From NCBI GenBank assembly GCA_905188195.1, contig CAJJKY010000020.1, forward strand, positions 1 through 35,152: a DNA stretch of 35,152 nucleotides, given 5' to 3'. Position numbers and translations under genes: made by a program. How positions within the stretch are numbered: position 1 is the first letter of the stretch; each line of letters opens with the position of its first letter. The DNA is from Streptococcus parasanguinis (lineage in GTDB: Bacteria; Bacillota; Bacilli; Lactobacillales; Streptococcaceae). The notes under the pieces are model-generated. The model was not told the origin of the DNA and did no database searches. It saw nothing but the letters and a program-made list of their open reading frames with translations. Positions 21,993 to 30,984 of the stretch are shown one piece after another.

Positions 21993-23537
21993 TTAATAGA
22001 CCTCTTGGCATTGTTTGCGGTAATCTCCAGGGGAGAGACCAACTTTTTGTTTAAAGGCCTTTGTAAAGTAAGAGTAGTTGTCGTAGCCAACTTGGAGAGC
22101 AACTTGATAAATAGGGGTATCGCTTTGTGAGAGCATTTCTTTTGCAGCGGCCATTCGTTTATCAGTGATGTATTTCATCAGGGTATTGCCCGTATCGCGC
22201 TTAAAAATCCGTGCTAGATGATCTGGACTAAGAAAAACCATCTCTGCTAGCTTGGTGCGACTGATATCCTCCTTGTAATGGTGGTCGATGTAGTCAGTGA
22301 TCCGCTGGATGAGATTGGATTGGTGTTCTAGATCGATCACATAATGGCGAGCAGAGCTCCAGTACTCTCCGATATAGGCCTCAAAAGCTTCGATGGCATG
22401 AAAACGTCGTTCGAAGAGAAATTGATGGTGTTTGTTTTGAAATAACTTGTGAGCGAGAATTCCGTTTTTATCCAGGTAAATCCCAATTTGCTGGGTCCAG
22501 TCTAGCTGGAGTTCGCTAAGAGCCGAGAGCGGGATGCGATCCTGACTCTCTAAGCTACGGATGATTTGGAGGAGCTGTTCCGTCTCCAGCTGATTTGTAA
22601 ACGTGAGCGATGTCCGATATGCGGACTTTTGAGCTTCTGGATTGATGGAAGTGTAGGAGTGGATACTGTTCCAATGAAAGACTTGTTCGTCACTGTATTG
22701 GCAGAGTTGAAGAGCCTTTATTAAGAGGGTTTCAAGGGAAATCGTATCTGAGTAAAGAAGGATAGAGGATCGGTCTAAGTCTTGCTGGATCTTCTGCTGG
22801 ATGGCCTTTAGGAAGTCTGCACACTCTGCGGTTTGATTTTTTTTGAAGAGGCAGAGGTAGCGATCGGTCTGGTTTTCGATTTTACTGAGAGCGCAGTAGT
22901 GGACAGGGAAATCCCGGGAGAGATCCTTGATACAATGGCGGAGCTGCAAACGCCAAGAAGTAACACTGGGCTGAAAGTCTTCTTCAACTAAGTGGAGAGT
23001 GATGAGGACCAAAAGGTAGTCTTCATGTGGGTTGGTACTATAGCCGAGCTTCATGACTTCTTGAAGGAGCTGTTCCACTTGAGATGGACGCGGTTTTCGC
23101 AGGTAGTCATGCCAAAATTCAGCTTCTCTTTGTCCTTCCTGGGCTAATTGGGCCACACTCTTGTGGCGCTTGATCTTATTGAGGGCTTTTTGAATGATAA
23201 ACTCTAAGCGATCTGGGTCAATCGGTTTAAGGTAGTATTCAAAACTTTGGAGTTCAATGGCTTTTTGAGCATAATTGAAATCAGCATAATTTGTGAGGAA
23301 GATCGTTTGAATATCATATTTTTCTGACCGGACCCAGGCTAAGAGATCTAGCCCACTGCCTTGTGGCATCTCGATATCACTGATCATGAGCGCGATTGGG
23401 TGGTTTTGAATGATGGCTTGGGCTTTGCTCAGGCTGGAGGCGGTATATACCTGCTCAATATCCAAGGCTTCCCAATGAATGGTTTCCTCAAGGGCTTTAA
23501 TGATAAAACGATCATCGTCAACGAGTAGGATATTCAT
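21993..23537 (-). CDS. AraC-type response regulator (YesN-like)
   Basis: 514 residues. An N-terminal receiver domain has the acidic pocket VDDD (7-9), phospho-acceptor Asp54 (ISDIEMP) and the Lys of YYLKPID. A long middle region is of unknown fold. The C-terminal 100 residues are an AraC/XylS double helix-turn-helix (DISRTKLAEMVFLSPDHLARIFKRD and GYDNYSYFTKAFKQKVG). This layout is that of YesN regulators controlling carbohydrate ABC importers. A longer frame opens at 23561, but AAGGAG six bases upstream supports 23537, overlapping the kinase gene by 20 bases. The expected target is the divergent importer at 25381. Confidence 0.92.
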   Translation of the reverse strand: MNILLVDDDRFIIKALEETIHWEALDIEQVYTASSLSKAQAIIQNHPIALMISDIEMPQGSGLDLLAWVRSEKYDIQTIFLTNYADFNYAQKAIELQSFEYYLKPIDPDRLEFIIQKALNKIKRHKSVAQLAQEGQREAEFWHDYLRKPRPSQVEQLLQEVMKLGYSTNPHEDYLLVLITLHLVEEDFQPSVTSWRLQLRHCIKDLSRDFPVHYCALSKIENQTDRYLCLFKKNQTAECADFLKAIQQKIQQDLDRSSILLYSDTISLETLLIKALQLCQYSDEQVFHWNSIHSYTSINPEAQKSAYRTSLTFTNQLETEQLLQIIRSLESQDRIPLSALSELQLDWTQQIGIYLDKNGILAHKLFQNKHHQFLFERRFHAIEAFEAYIGEYWSSARHYVIDLEHQSNLIQRITDYIDHHYKEDISRTKLAEMVFLSPDHLARIFKRDTGNTLMKYITDKRMAAAKEMLSQSDTPIYQVALQVGYDNYSYFTKAFKQKVGLSPGDYRKQCQEVY

Positions 23538-25185
23538 GTGTGTCTCCTTTGTAGGGTTCATAAGGCAAGCTCAGTTGGATGCGGGCTCCTCCTTGGGATC
23601 CATTTGAAAATTGAAGCGTGTAGTGATCTGGATAGAGGAGATCCAGTCGCTCCCGTGCATTGGTCAACCCAATGTGGTGGCCGTCATCTGTGACTAAGGA
23701 TTTTTTATCTGCTAGATCTTGTAAGATAGCCGAGCTAAAACCAGGACCATTATCCAGGAGGGAAATGGCAAGGTGTTGGTTTGCTTCTTCATGAATAGAA
23801 AGCTGGATATGGAAGGAATCTTGGAAAGAAAAGCCGTGTTTGATGGCATTTTCCACAAAGGTTTGTAGAAGCAGAGGTGGAATGGCCGCATCTTTCAGAC
23901 CAGGATCCCAGTCTAGGTCAAAGTGGATGCTGTCCCCATAGCGGATTTTCTGGATTTCTAGGTAATTTCGGATATGTTGGATTTCATCTGCTAGACGATT
24001 AAAATCTTGGTGGGCTTGAAAGAGGTGACGCAAGTAATTGGAAGTCACCTTGGTCAACTCCTCGATTTCCTTATAGTTCTTGGTTTGGAGCATGCTGTGA
24101 ATCATGGAAAGCATATTGAGGTAAAAATGAGGTCGGACTTGATTTTTGAGATAATTGAGTTCGACTTTTTTGAGGTTGAGTTGCGCGTGGTAGGCTCGAA
24201 TTTGGAGGTCTTTCATGTGGATCAGCACCTGATTGAGCTTGTGATTGGCCTGATCGATCTCTAAGATCCCTTGGTCTTCGATCACGTCGAGCTTAGTTGA
24301 AGCAGCATCCAGCTGAGAAAGCCGCTGGGTGAGTCGTTTCATCGGCTGGATCATCCGTTGACGAATATAGAGGATAAGAACGGTAGAGAGAACAGCGATG
24401 ATCAAAGGAACCAAGGAAAGTAGAGTTTCTAGAACGATATTTGTACGGAAAACATCCCCGTAATCAACCGTCACATAAAGATCAAAAGGCAGATGGGTTT
24501 GAGTGCTGTCTGCTTGAATGACGGAATCTGACGCATGGACCTGGTTAGGGCGATCGATGGCTAAGCGTCCTTTTTTCCCGATATTGAGCTTTTGCAAGGG
24601 TTTTAAAATATCTTGGCTGGAAATGATAGCATAGATGGCCTTACCCTTGTAATGGAGGGATTTTAAGAGGTAATCATGCTGGTTCAGGCTGATCCGTTGC
24701 CATTTTTGACTGGTGTTGTCAGTGTCTTTGTCATAGGTTTTAAGATGATCTTTCAATTGCACATAGTCTAGGTAGGGCAGTTGAAGACTGGAGGCATTGA
24801 AAAAATGTGGAATATCTCTTGTCTCTATGAAAAAGGTAATGGGACTATCCATCTGGTACTGAAACTCAGTGAAGTCGATCCGTAGTTTTTTAAGATTTTC
24901 TTGAAAATCCGTGAAATCAAGCGGACTATTGAGCTCTGTCAAATAGTCATTGTGACTAATAGTACTGTACATAAAACGGTCAACGGAGTGAAGCTCTGTA
25001 TTTAAGGAGTCCGCATAGATATGAATGGAGTCCTCTAAATGGAGCATATTTTGGTGTTTAATAAAATTTCGGCTAATCCCGCCAATCAGAAGGTTGATCA
25101 AGGTATTGACGACCAAGAGAAGAAAGAGTAAGCGCGAAAAAAATTGAATCGAGTGATCTCGTGTACTTCTGTGAATAGCTTTCAT
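23518..25185 (-). CDS. Sensor histidine kinase (YesM-like)
   Basis: 555 residues. Two membrane helices (about 18-37 and 254-275) frame an extracellular sensor domain of roughly 215 residues; a HAMP-like linker follows. The phospho-acceptor is His353 in NQVRPHFYLNML, the His_kinase (LytS/YesM) type. The ATP-binding domain has TFVENAIKHGF, DNGPGF and GLTNARERLDLLY. GAGG lies eight bases before the chosen ATG; a GTG nine bases further upstream overlaps that ribosome site. It precedes the response regulator in one transcript, and probably senses an extracellular sugar, perhaps via the lipoprotein encoded at 27220. Confidence 0.92.
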   Translation of the reverse strand: MKAIHRSTRDHSIQFFSRLLFLLLVVNTLINLLIGGISRNFIKHQNMLHLEDSIHIYADSLNTELHSVDRFMYSTISHNDYLTELNSPLDFTDFQENLKKLRIDFTEFQYQMDSPITFFIETRDIPHFFNASSLQLPYLDYVQLKDHLKTYDKDTDNTSQKWQRISLNQHDYLLKSLHYKGKAIYAIISSQDILKPLQKLNIGKKGRLAIDRPNQVHASDSVIQADSTQTHLPFDLYVTVDYGDVFRTNIVLETLLSLVPLIIAVLSTVLILYIRQRMIQPMKRLTQRLSQLDAASTKLDVIEDQGILEIDQANHKLNQVLIHMKDLQIRAYHAQLNLKKVELNYLKNQVRPHFYLNMLSMIHSMLQTKNYKEIEELTKVTSNYLRHLFQAHQDFNRLADEIQHIRNYLEIQKIRYGDSIHFDLDWDPGLKDAAIPPLLLQTFVENAIKHGFSFQDSFHIQLSIHEEANQHLAISLLDNGPGFSSAILQDLADKKSLVTDDGHHIGLTNARERLDLLYPDHYTLQFSNGSQGGARIQLSLPYEPYKGDTHEYPTR

Positions 25186-25203
25186 AATGAGCACCTCACA
25201 TAT

Positions 25204-25212
25204 ATTATAGCA
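25204..25212 (-). promoter_or_regulatory. Promoter of the kinase-regulator operon, extended -10
   Basis: Minus strand TGC-TATAAT. It lies six bases from the likely cre site, on the far side from the kinase gene. Confidence 0.65.
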
Positions 25213-25217
25213 CTATT

Positions 25218-25231
25218 TGAAAGCGGATTCA
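25218..25231 (+). promoter_or_regulatory. Probable cre site (CcpA)
   Basis: TGAAAGCGGATTCA matches the loose cre consensus TGWNANCGNTNWCA at all but one position on either strand. It sits upstream of the -10 of the kinase operon, where bound CcpA would block transcription, and within the divergent region of the importer operon. Catabolite repression of the locus is inferred. Confidence 0.65.
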
Positions 25232-25380
25232 TGAACAAAACCGATAGTAAAGTAAAAAAAATCGGGAAAGTGCATGTTTTTGTGTGGAGAAAACGGAAAA
25301 GTGGATGAAGAAGCACGAAAAAGTTCTATAAAGATGGAAAGGATTCCTATAAAATAAAGGAGAAAGAAAAGGAGGGCCTT

Positions 25381-26298
25381 ATGAAAAGCGAAGTAAATGC
25401 GAAGCAGAGCAAATTTAAGAAAAATATTCCTTTATATGTGCTGCTCCTGCCATCTATTATTTTATTGATTTTATTTGCCTATATCCCTATGGCGGGTCTA
25501 GTCATCGCTTTTAAAGATTACTCTCCCGCTACGGGGATATTTGGAAGTCCTTGGGCTGGTCTCAAGTATTTTAACCAGTTCTTCTCATCCTTCCAATTTG
25601 CAACAACCATGAAGAATACCTTGAAAATTTCTATTTACAGTATTCTAGTTGGTTTTCCTTTGCCGATTGTTCTAGCTATCATTTGCAACCAGATTCGTGT
25701 GGGCAAGTTCAAAAAAATCTTTCAAGTAACGACTTATTTGCCTCATTTTATCTCGACCATGGTCATGTGTGGGATGATTATTCTCTTTCTCTCTCCAAGT
25801 AGTGGACTGTTAGCCAATGTCCTCAAACTGGTCGGCTTAAAGATGCCTGCCCTCTTATCCAAACCGGGTAGCTTTGCGGGTGTCTATGTCTGGAGTGATG
25901 TCTGGCAACATATCGGTTGGGATAGTATCATTTATCTAGCCGCTCTATCGGCCATTGATCCGACCTTTTATGAAGCAGCGACCATGGATGGGGCGAGTCG
26001 ATTGCAAAAGATCCGTCATATTGACTTACCCTTACTTTTACCAACGGCCATGATTCTCCTGATTCTCAGAGCAGGAAGCCTACTAAGTGTTGGTTTTGAA
26101 AAGGTCTTGCTCCTGCAAAATCCACTCAATCTGGCAGGAAGTGAAATCATTTCGACCTATGTCTACAAAGTGGGGATGATTAATTTCCAATATAGTTACT
26201 CGACAGCGATCGGTCTCTTTAATACCTTGGTTAACTTGATCATCTTACTGTCGGTCAACTGGTTTGCGAAACGCTATACCAAGACGGGATTGTTCTAG
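25381..26298 (+). CDS. Carbohydrate ABC transporter permease (LplB-like)
   Basis: A 305-residue inner permease of a CUT1-type oligosaccharide importer, with six hydrophobic segments. The cytoplasmic EAA loop that contacts the ATPase is EAATMDGASRLQKIRHIDLP (about residues 199-218). GGAGG just before the ATG is a strong ribosome site. It leads the operon of two permeases, a lipoprotein and a YesL-like protein. No ATPase gene is present; such systems in streptococci commonly share an ATPase such as MsmK encoded elsewhere. Confidence 0.92.
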   Translation: MKSEVNAKQSKFKKNIPLYVLLLPSIILLILFAYIPMAGLVIAFKDYSPATGIFGSPWAGLKYFNQFFSSFQFATTMKNTLKISIYSILVGFPLPIVLAIICNQIRVGKFKKIFQVTTYLPHFISTMVMCGMIILFLSPSSGLLANVLKLVGLKMPALLSKPGSFAGVYVWSDVWQHIGWDSIIYLAALSAIDPTFYEAATMDGASRLQKIRHIDLPLLLPTAMILLILRAGSLLSVGFEKVLLLQNPLNLAGSEIISTYVYKVGMINFQYSYSTAIGLFNTLVNLIILLSVNWFAKRYTKTGLF

Positions 26299-26313
26299 AA
26301 AGGAGGAGGAATT

Positions 26314-27210
26314 GTGAAATTGTTTCAACATGCTAGAAAGACCAAGTCGGAAATCCTCTTTGATGTTTTTATCTATGGTCTAGCGATTTGCTTGATTCTC
26401 TTGATTGTCTACCCTTTGTGGTTTGTCATTATTGCCTCCTTCAGTAATCCGTCTGATGTGGCAACTGGTAAGGTTTGGTTTATCCCGAGGGAATGGCGAC
26501 TAGATGGCTATCAACGCTTGATTGAACAGCCTTTGTTTCTAAAGAGCTATCTCAACACTATCCTCTACACGGTTGTTGGAACCATCGTTGCTCTGGTCAT
26601 TAATATCCCGGCTGGTTACGCCTTGTCGCGAAAGGACCTCTTTGCTAAGAAATGGGTCAGTGTCTTCTTTATCGTTCCCATGTTTGTCTCTGGGGGCTTG
26701 ATTCCCATTTATTTGACAGTGAAACAATTGGGATTGGTCGACACCTTCTGGGTAATGGTTGTACCGTTTGCAGTATCTCCTTACAATATTGTTGTAGCTC
26801 GGACTTTCTTTAACAATAGTATTCCAGAAGGGATGTGGGAAGCTGCCCAGATCGATGGGTGCGGAACCATTCATTACTTCAGAAAGATCGTGCTCCCCTT
26901 GTCCAAGGCTATTATTGCCGTTATTGGACTTTGGACAGCAGTAGGGATCTGGAATTCTTGGTTCAATGCCCTGATTTATTTGACCAATGAAAATCTTCAA
27001 CCCCTGCAACTGATCCTGCGCCGTCTCTTAATTAGTAATCAAATGTTGCAATCGCAAGCAACAGGGGAGGTAGCTTCTGACCTCCGTATTAAGGCTGATA
27101 TGATGAAATATGCAGCCATCGTTATCTCAACAGCACCGATTATGATGCTGTATCCATTCGTCCAAAAATACTTTAATCAAGGTGTCATGATAGGGGCCTT
27201 GAAAGAATAG
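26314..27210 (+). CDS. Carbohydrate ABC transporter permease (YtcP/LplC-like)
   Basis: A 298-residue second permease of the same importer, with six hydrophobic segments and the EAA loop EAAQIDGCGTIHYFRKIVLP. Translation starts at GTG 26314, as a long AAAGGAGGAGG lies a few bases upstream; no nearby ATG fits the alignment. It lies 15 bases after the first permease and 9 before the lipoprotein gene. Confidence 0.92.
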   Translation: MKLFQHARKTKSEILFDVFIYGLAICLILLIVYPLWFVIIASFSNPSDVATGKVWFIPREWRLDGYQRLIEQPLFLKSYLNTILYTVVGTIVALVINIPAGYALSRKDLFAKKWVSVFFIVPMFVSGGLIPIYLTVKQLGLVDTFWVMVVPFAVSPYNIVVARTFFNNSIPEGMWEAAQIDGCGTIHYFRKIVLPLSKAIIAVIGLWTAVGIWNSWFNALIYLTNENLQPLQLILRRLLISNQMLQSQATGEVASDLRIKADMMKYAAIVISTAPIMMLYPFVQKYFNQGVMIGALKE

Positions 27211-27219
27211 GAGAAGATC

Positions 27220-28782
27220 ATGAAAAACAGGAAATTTGCCTCTCTGCTCCTTGGAGCAGCTGCTTTAGCTGGCTTGACGGCTTGTGGAGCTTCCACAAAT
27301 AAATCAAGCAATGACAAGAATGATGGAAATACCTTCAAGATCACGACCGTTCGTTGGTCGGATTGGGGGGAAGACTATCACAAAGGTTTTCTAGATGATT
27401 CAGCCAAGGAATCAGGTATCAAGATCAAATGGGATACCATGGTGGCGGCAGACTGGTCGGATAAGAAATCTGTTCTTGTTGCCAGTGGAGATTTACCAGA
27501 CGCTTTCTTGGGATCCAATACCTTCACGGATTCTGAAATCGCTCAGAACCAAAATATGTTCATTCCATTGGAAGACTTGATCAAGGATAATATGCCAAAC
27601 TTGAACAAGGCCTTTGAAAAAGAACCAAAATTAAAAGCTATGGTGACCAACCCTGATGGTCATATTTACAGTCTGCCTAAGAAATTGCCAATGCGGCCAA
27701 TTGTCGGCAACCAGCTCTTTATTAATAAGAAATGGTTGGACAATCTTGGCTTGAAGATGCCAGAAACCTATGACGACTTGGTGACTGTTTTACAAGCCTT
27801 TAAGGACAAGGATGCTAATGGCAATGGCGATGTCAATGATGAAATTCCATTTGGCTCTGGGAACTTTGATCCGACCTTCTCTTATATCTTGCCATTCAAC
27901 AATCGTCTGGGTGGAGATAACACCTATGAAATGTCCGTCAAAGATGGCAAACCGGTCTACCTACGGACAGAAGAAAGTTACAAACAAGGGATAGCGGCGA
28001 TGCATGAAGCCTATAAGAAAGGCTTGATCGACCCTGAACTCTTTACAGAAGATACCTCTATGTCTGTTGCCAAACGGATGGACAAGGGAGTGGCGCGTGT
28101 CGGTGTGTCAAGTGGTTGGACAGCAGATGCAACCTTTGGCCAACATGCCAGCGAATATGCTCCTCTCCCAGCATTGAAAGGCCCAGATGGCAAACAATAT
28201 GTCATTTCTGACCCAGATCATTTGAACTATGGACGCAATGAAATCCTGATCACAAATAAGTGCAAGGACCCTGCAAAATTGCTCAAATGGTTGGATAAAT
28301 TCTACACGGATGATGCCAGCATCCAAAACTTCTATGGATCCTTTGGCATTGCGACTGAAAAAGATGGTGACAAGTACAAGGTCTTGGCTCCAAAAGATGG
28401 TAAATCTGCCGATGAATGGGCTTGGATCAATTCCCTTCGTGACTTTGGACCAAAATATGTGTCAGATGATATCAATAGTCATGTCGACATCGACCAAACG
28501 CAAGGTGATGGCCTCAAATTGAAGATGGACAAAGAATTGAAACAATACGCTTTGCCAGCATATCCAAATGTCATCTACTCTCAAGAAGAATTGAACAAAT
28601 TGTCCTCTATTTATGTCGATATCAACTCCTATGTTACCCAACAAGCTTCAAAATGGGTAGTAGAAGGGGGCATTGAAAAAGAATGGGACGATTACAAAGC
28701 AACCTTGAAGAAGATGGGCATTGATGACTTTATGAAGATTCAACAAGATGCCTATGATCGTTACCAAAAAGAAGTGAAGTAA
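27220..28782 (+). CDS. Sugar-binding lipoprotein of the ABC importer
   Basis: A 520-residue extracellular solute-binding protein. The lipobox LTAC places the lipidated Cys at 22, followed by a Ser/Asn/Asp-rich tether. The mature part has the shape of large CUT1 oligosaccharide-binding proteins (Trp-rich, RWSDWGEDYHKG at the start; DANGNGDVNDEIPFG is a Ca2+-binding-like loop). The length suggests a large oligosaccharide, as with LplA or complex-glycan binders, but the sugar is not determined. A stem-loop without a T run follows, which could stabilise this part of the message relative to the gene after it. Confidence 0.92.
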   Translation: MKNRKFASLLLGAAALAGLTACGASTNKSSNDKNDGNTFKITTVRWSDWGEDYHKGFLDDSAKESGIKIKWDTMVAADWSDKKSVLVASGDLPDAFLGSNTFTDSEIAQNQNMFIPLEDLIKDNMPNLNKAFEKEPKLKAMVTNPDGHIYSLPKKLPMRPIVGNQLFINKKWLDNLGLKMPETYDDLVTVLQAFKDKDANGNGDVNDEIPFGSGNFDPTFSYILPFNNRLGGDNTYEMSVKDGKPVYLRTEESYKQGIAAMHEAYKKGLIDPELFTEDTSMSVAKRMDKGVARVGVSSGWTADATFGQHASEYAPLPALKGPDGKQYVISDPDHLNYGRNEILITNKCKDPAKLLKWLDKFYTDDASIQNFYGSFGIATEKDGDKYKVLAPKDGKSADEWAWINSLRDFGPKYVSDDINSHVDIDQTQGDGLKLKMDKELKQYALPAYPNVIYSQEELNKLSSIYVDINSYVTQQASKWVVEGGIEKEWDDYKATLKKMGIDDFMKIQQDAYDRYQKEVK

Positions 28783-28810
28783 TAGGGGTCTAAATGGATT
28801 CAAGTAAATA

Positions 28811-28853
28811 ACTCAGGGGCTCTACGCCCCTGAGTGCTTCCTTAGAGGAAGTA
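28811..28853 (+). promoter_or_regulatory. Tandem intercistronic stem-loops
   Basis: ACTCAGGGGC (28811-28820) pairs perfectly with GCCCCTGAGT (28826-28835), followed by a smaller CTTCC/GGAAG stem. No T run follows, so this is more likely an mRNA stability or partial termination element. Confidence 0.65.
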
Positions 28854-28886
28854 GCAGAAATTGGGATGAAGAACAAGGAGAAGAAG

Positions 28887-29525
28887 ATGCAAAAATTATT
28901 TTCATTGGATGGACGCTTGGTCAAGACCTTGACCCGGTTGACAGACATTATTATCTTGAACACCTTGTTTATCGTTTGCTGCCTTCCGATTCTCACGATC
29001 GGTGCATCGCTTACGGCTTTAGCAACCATGTGGCACCGCTTGTTGAAAGGGGAAGATACGGATCTCGTCTTTCATTTTTTCCGTCTCTTTCGCGCCAATT
29101 TCAAGCAAGCGACGGTGATTTGGCTGACCTGCCTAGGACTATCAGCCCTTCTTTATCTGGATTACTGCCTTTTTTCAAATACGGCCTTTTTAAGTGAGTA
29201 TGGGATTTGGATCTTGCTTCCCTTTATCGTCCTTCTATGTGGAGGGATGACCTTGATCTTCCCTTATATCGGCCTCTTTGAAGATCCTACAAGGAAGGTC
29301 TGTCTGAATAGTTTCCTCATTGCTCTCTTAAATCCTATTCAAACCATCTTTCTTATCTTCTTCAATCTGGCAGTAGTTTATATCAGTCTTAGTAGTCCGG
29401 AACGGTTACTGACAGCTATTTATCTCTTCACCTTTGGTGGTTTCGCTCTTTGGAGCTTCTTGAATGTCCGACTGACCGATCAGATCTTTTCAAGGATCCA
29501 AGAAGGAGAAATCTTTGAAAAATAA
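28887..29525 (+). CDS. yesL: YesL-like membrane protein (DUF624)
   Basis: A 212-residue membrane protein of the DUF624 family, commonly found beside YesMN systems and oligosaccharide importers; its function is unknown. Conserved start FSLDGRLVKTLTRLTDIIILN and five to six hydrophobic segments are seen. A longer frame begins at 28866, but AAGGAG at 28875-28880, six bases before the ATG at 28887, decides the start. It ends the importer operon, before the terminator at 29574. Confidence 0.88.
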   Translation: MQKLFSLDGRLVKTLTRLTDIIILNTLFIVCCLPILTIGASLTALATMWHRLLKGEDTDLVFHFFRLFRANFKQATVIWLTCLGLSALLYLDYCLFSNTAFLSEYGIWILLPFIVLLCGGMTLIFPYIGLFEDPTRKVCLNSFLIALLNPIQTIFLIFFNLAVVYISLSSPERLLTAIYLFTFGGFALWSFLNVRLTDQIFSRIQEGEIFEK

Positions 29526-29573
29526 AGTCAAGCAAGTGGGGCGTATGTGTTACTGATATTATTTAAATCGAAT

Positions 29574-29604
29574 AAAGTTTTCTAGAAAATCTAGGAAACT
29601 TTTT
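29574..29604 (+). terminator. Terminator after yesL
   Basis: AAAGTTTTCTAG (29574-29585) pairs with CTAGGAAACTTT (29591-29602), one wobble, ending in TTTTT. Confidence 0.88.
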
Positions 29605-29634
29605 CTATTTCATAAACATTTCACATTTCTTTTC

Positions 29635-29640
29635 TATAAT
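29635..29640 (+). promoter_or_regulatory. -10 element of the Vex-like operon
   Basis: TATAAT between the terminator and the first gene; the -35 is unclear, as expected for a promoter needing an activator. A hairpin GTCCAC/GTGGAC (29663-29685) lies in the leader. Confidence 0.6.
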
Positions 29641-29706
29641 AACTATAACAAATGATGAAAGCGTCCACATTGTATTGTCGTGGACCTTGAAATGGAGGGT
29701 GAGATC

Positions 29707-30969
29707 ATGCTCTTACAACAGGCAATCGCCTATATTTCTCGAAAAAGAACGAGGAATCTGGTCCTCTTTCTGATTCTGCTCTTAATCCTCTCTTGCTTGT
29801 ATTTCTGTTTTTCACTGATGCAAGTAGGAGGAAGGCTGGAGGATCATATCAAGCAGTCGGCTGGGACCAGCTTTGCCCTGACCAGTAAGCAGGGGGATAA
29901 GCCCTTTTCTCTGAAAGAAGCTGTAAAGGTGCAGCAGCTAGCTGGAGTTGGATCTATGGTTCCTCAATATGAAAGTCCCGTTCGTATTCTTGGTAAAGAA
30001 GCGGTGACGGGACAGCAATCGGTAGAACGGGATGATCTGGGTCAGGAAGCCAAGCAAGCGCTAGGCGCTGTCTTCACCCAGAAGACAGACCAGCACCTAG
30101 ATTTCCGGAGTAGCAGTTTCCAACTGGTGCAAGGCAAGCACTTATCTGACAAGGCTCGCGGCCAGATCTTGATCCACGAAGAGTTGGCTAAGAAGAACAA
30201 GCTAAAGGTCGGAGATTCCTTGACCTTATCCAGCTTTCAGATGGGAGAGACTCCTGCCAAAGAGCAAACCTTTAAAATCGTTGGGATCTTTTCGGGTAAG
30301 AAACAGGAAAAATTCACAGGAATGACCTCTGATCTGAGTGAGAATCAAGTCTACCTCCCTTATGAGGATGCGACCAAGCTTCTTGGTCTCAGTCAGCAAG
30401 AAGTGACCCAGGTCACCTTTGGCGTCAAAGATCCTGAGAAAATCGATGCCCTCTTGAAGCAAGTCAAAAGCTTGGATCTGGATTGGCAATCGCTACGCGT
30501 AGTCGAAGATCGCAAGGCCTTTGACCAGATGAAGGAATCTTCTCAGACACTAGAAGGGCTGGTAAGGATCATGATGATCGTCCTCCTGGTGACGGGAGCC
30601 GGTGCCCTATCGCTCTTACTCAGTCTCTGGACACGAGAGCGGATTCATGAAATCGGCGTCCTCTTATCCATTGGGAAGAGCAAGGGCCGGATCTTTAGAC
30701 AGTTCCTCTTGGAAGTGGTGCTGGTATCCTTACTAGCAGTGATCCCAGCCTTTCTCATCGGGCGGATGGTCAGCCATCGTTTCTTAGAGCAGTTTGTCGG
30801 ACAGACCGGTCAACAGCAGACCCTAGAATTACTCAACCAAATCCCTCAAGGCCTTTCCTTAGGAATCGCCTATGCTAGCCTCTTGTGCTTGATCCTTCTG
30901 TCGCTCGGTGTAACTACCAGCATGATCTGGCGCAAGACCCCAAAAGAAATATTAACAAAAATGAGTTAA
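29707..30969 (+). CDS. vex1: FtsX-type ABC permease, Vex1-like
   Basis: A 420-residue membrane protein: one N-terminal helix (about 16-40), an extracellular MacB-like domain (about 45-265), and three C-terminal helices in an FtsX domain. The gene order and protein sizes of the five-gene block (about 420, 210, 458, 217, 441 residues) match pneumococcal vex1-vex2-vex3-vncR-vncS. A frame opens at GTG 29680, but GGAGGG at 29694-29699 selects the ATG at 29707. These transporters resemble MacB exporters of peptides; the substrate is not established. Confidence 0.85.
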   Translation: MLLQQAIAYISRKRTRNLVLFLILLLILSCLYFCFSLMQVGGRLEDHIKQSAGTSFALTSKQGDKPFSLKEAVKVQQLAGVGSMVPQYESPVRILGKEAVTGQQSVERDDLGQEAKQALGAVFTQKTDQHLDFRSSSFQLVQGKHLSDKARGQILIHEELAKKNKLKVGDSLTLSSFQMGETPAKEQTFKIVGIFSGKKQEKFTGMTSDLSENQVYLPYEDATKLLGLSQQEVTQVTFGVKDPEKIDALLKQVKSLDLDWQSLRVVEDRKAFDQMKESSQTLEGLVRIMMIVLLVTGAGALSLLLSLWTRERIHEIGVLLSIGKSKGRIFRQFLLEVVLVSLLAVIPAFLIGRMVSHRFLEQFVGQTGQQQTLELLNQIPQGLSLGIAYASLLCLILLSLGVTTSMIWRKTPKEILTKMS

Positions 30970-30984
30970 GGAGAAATGACACCT

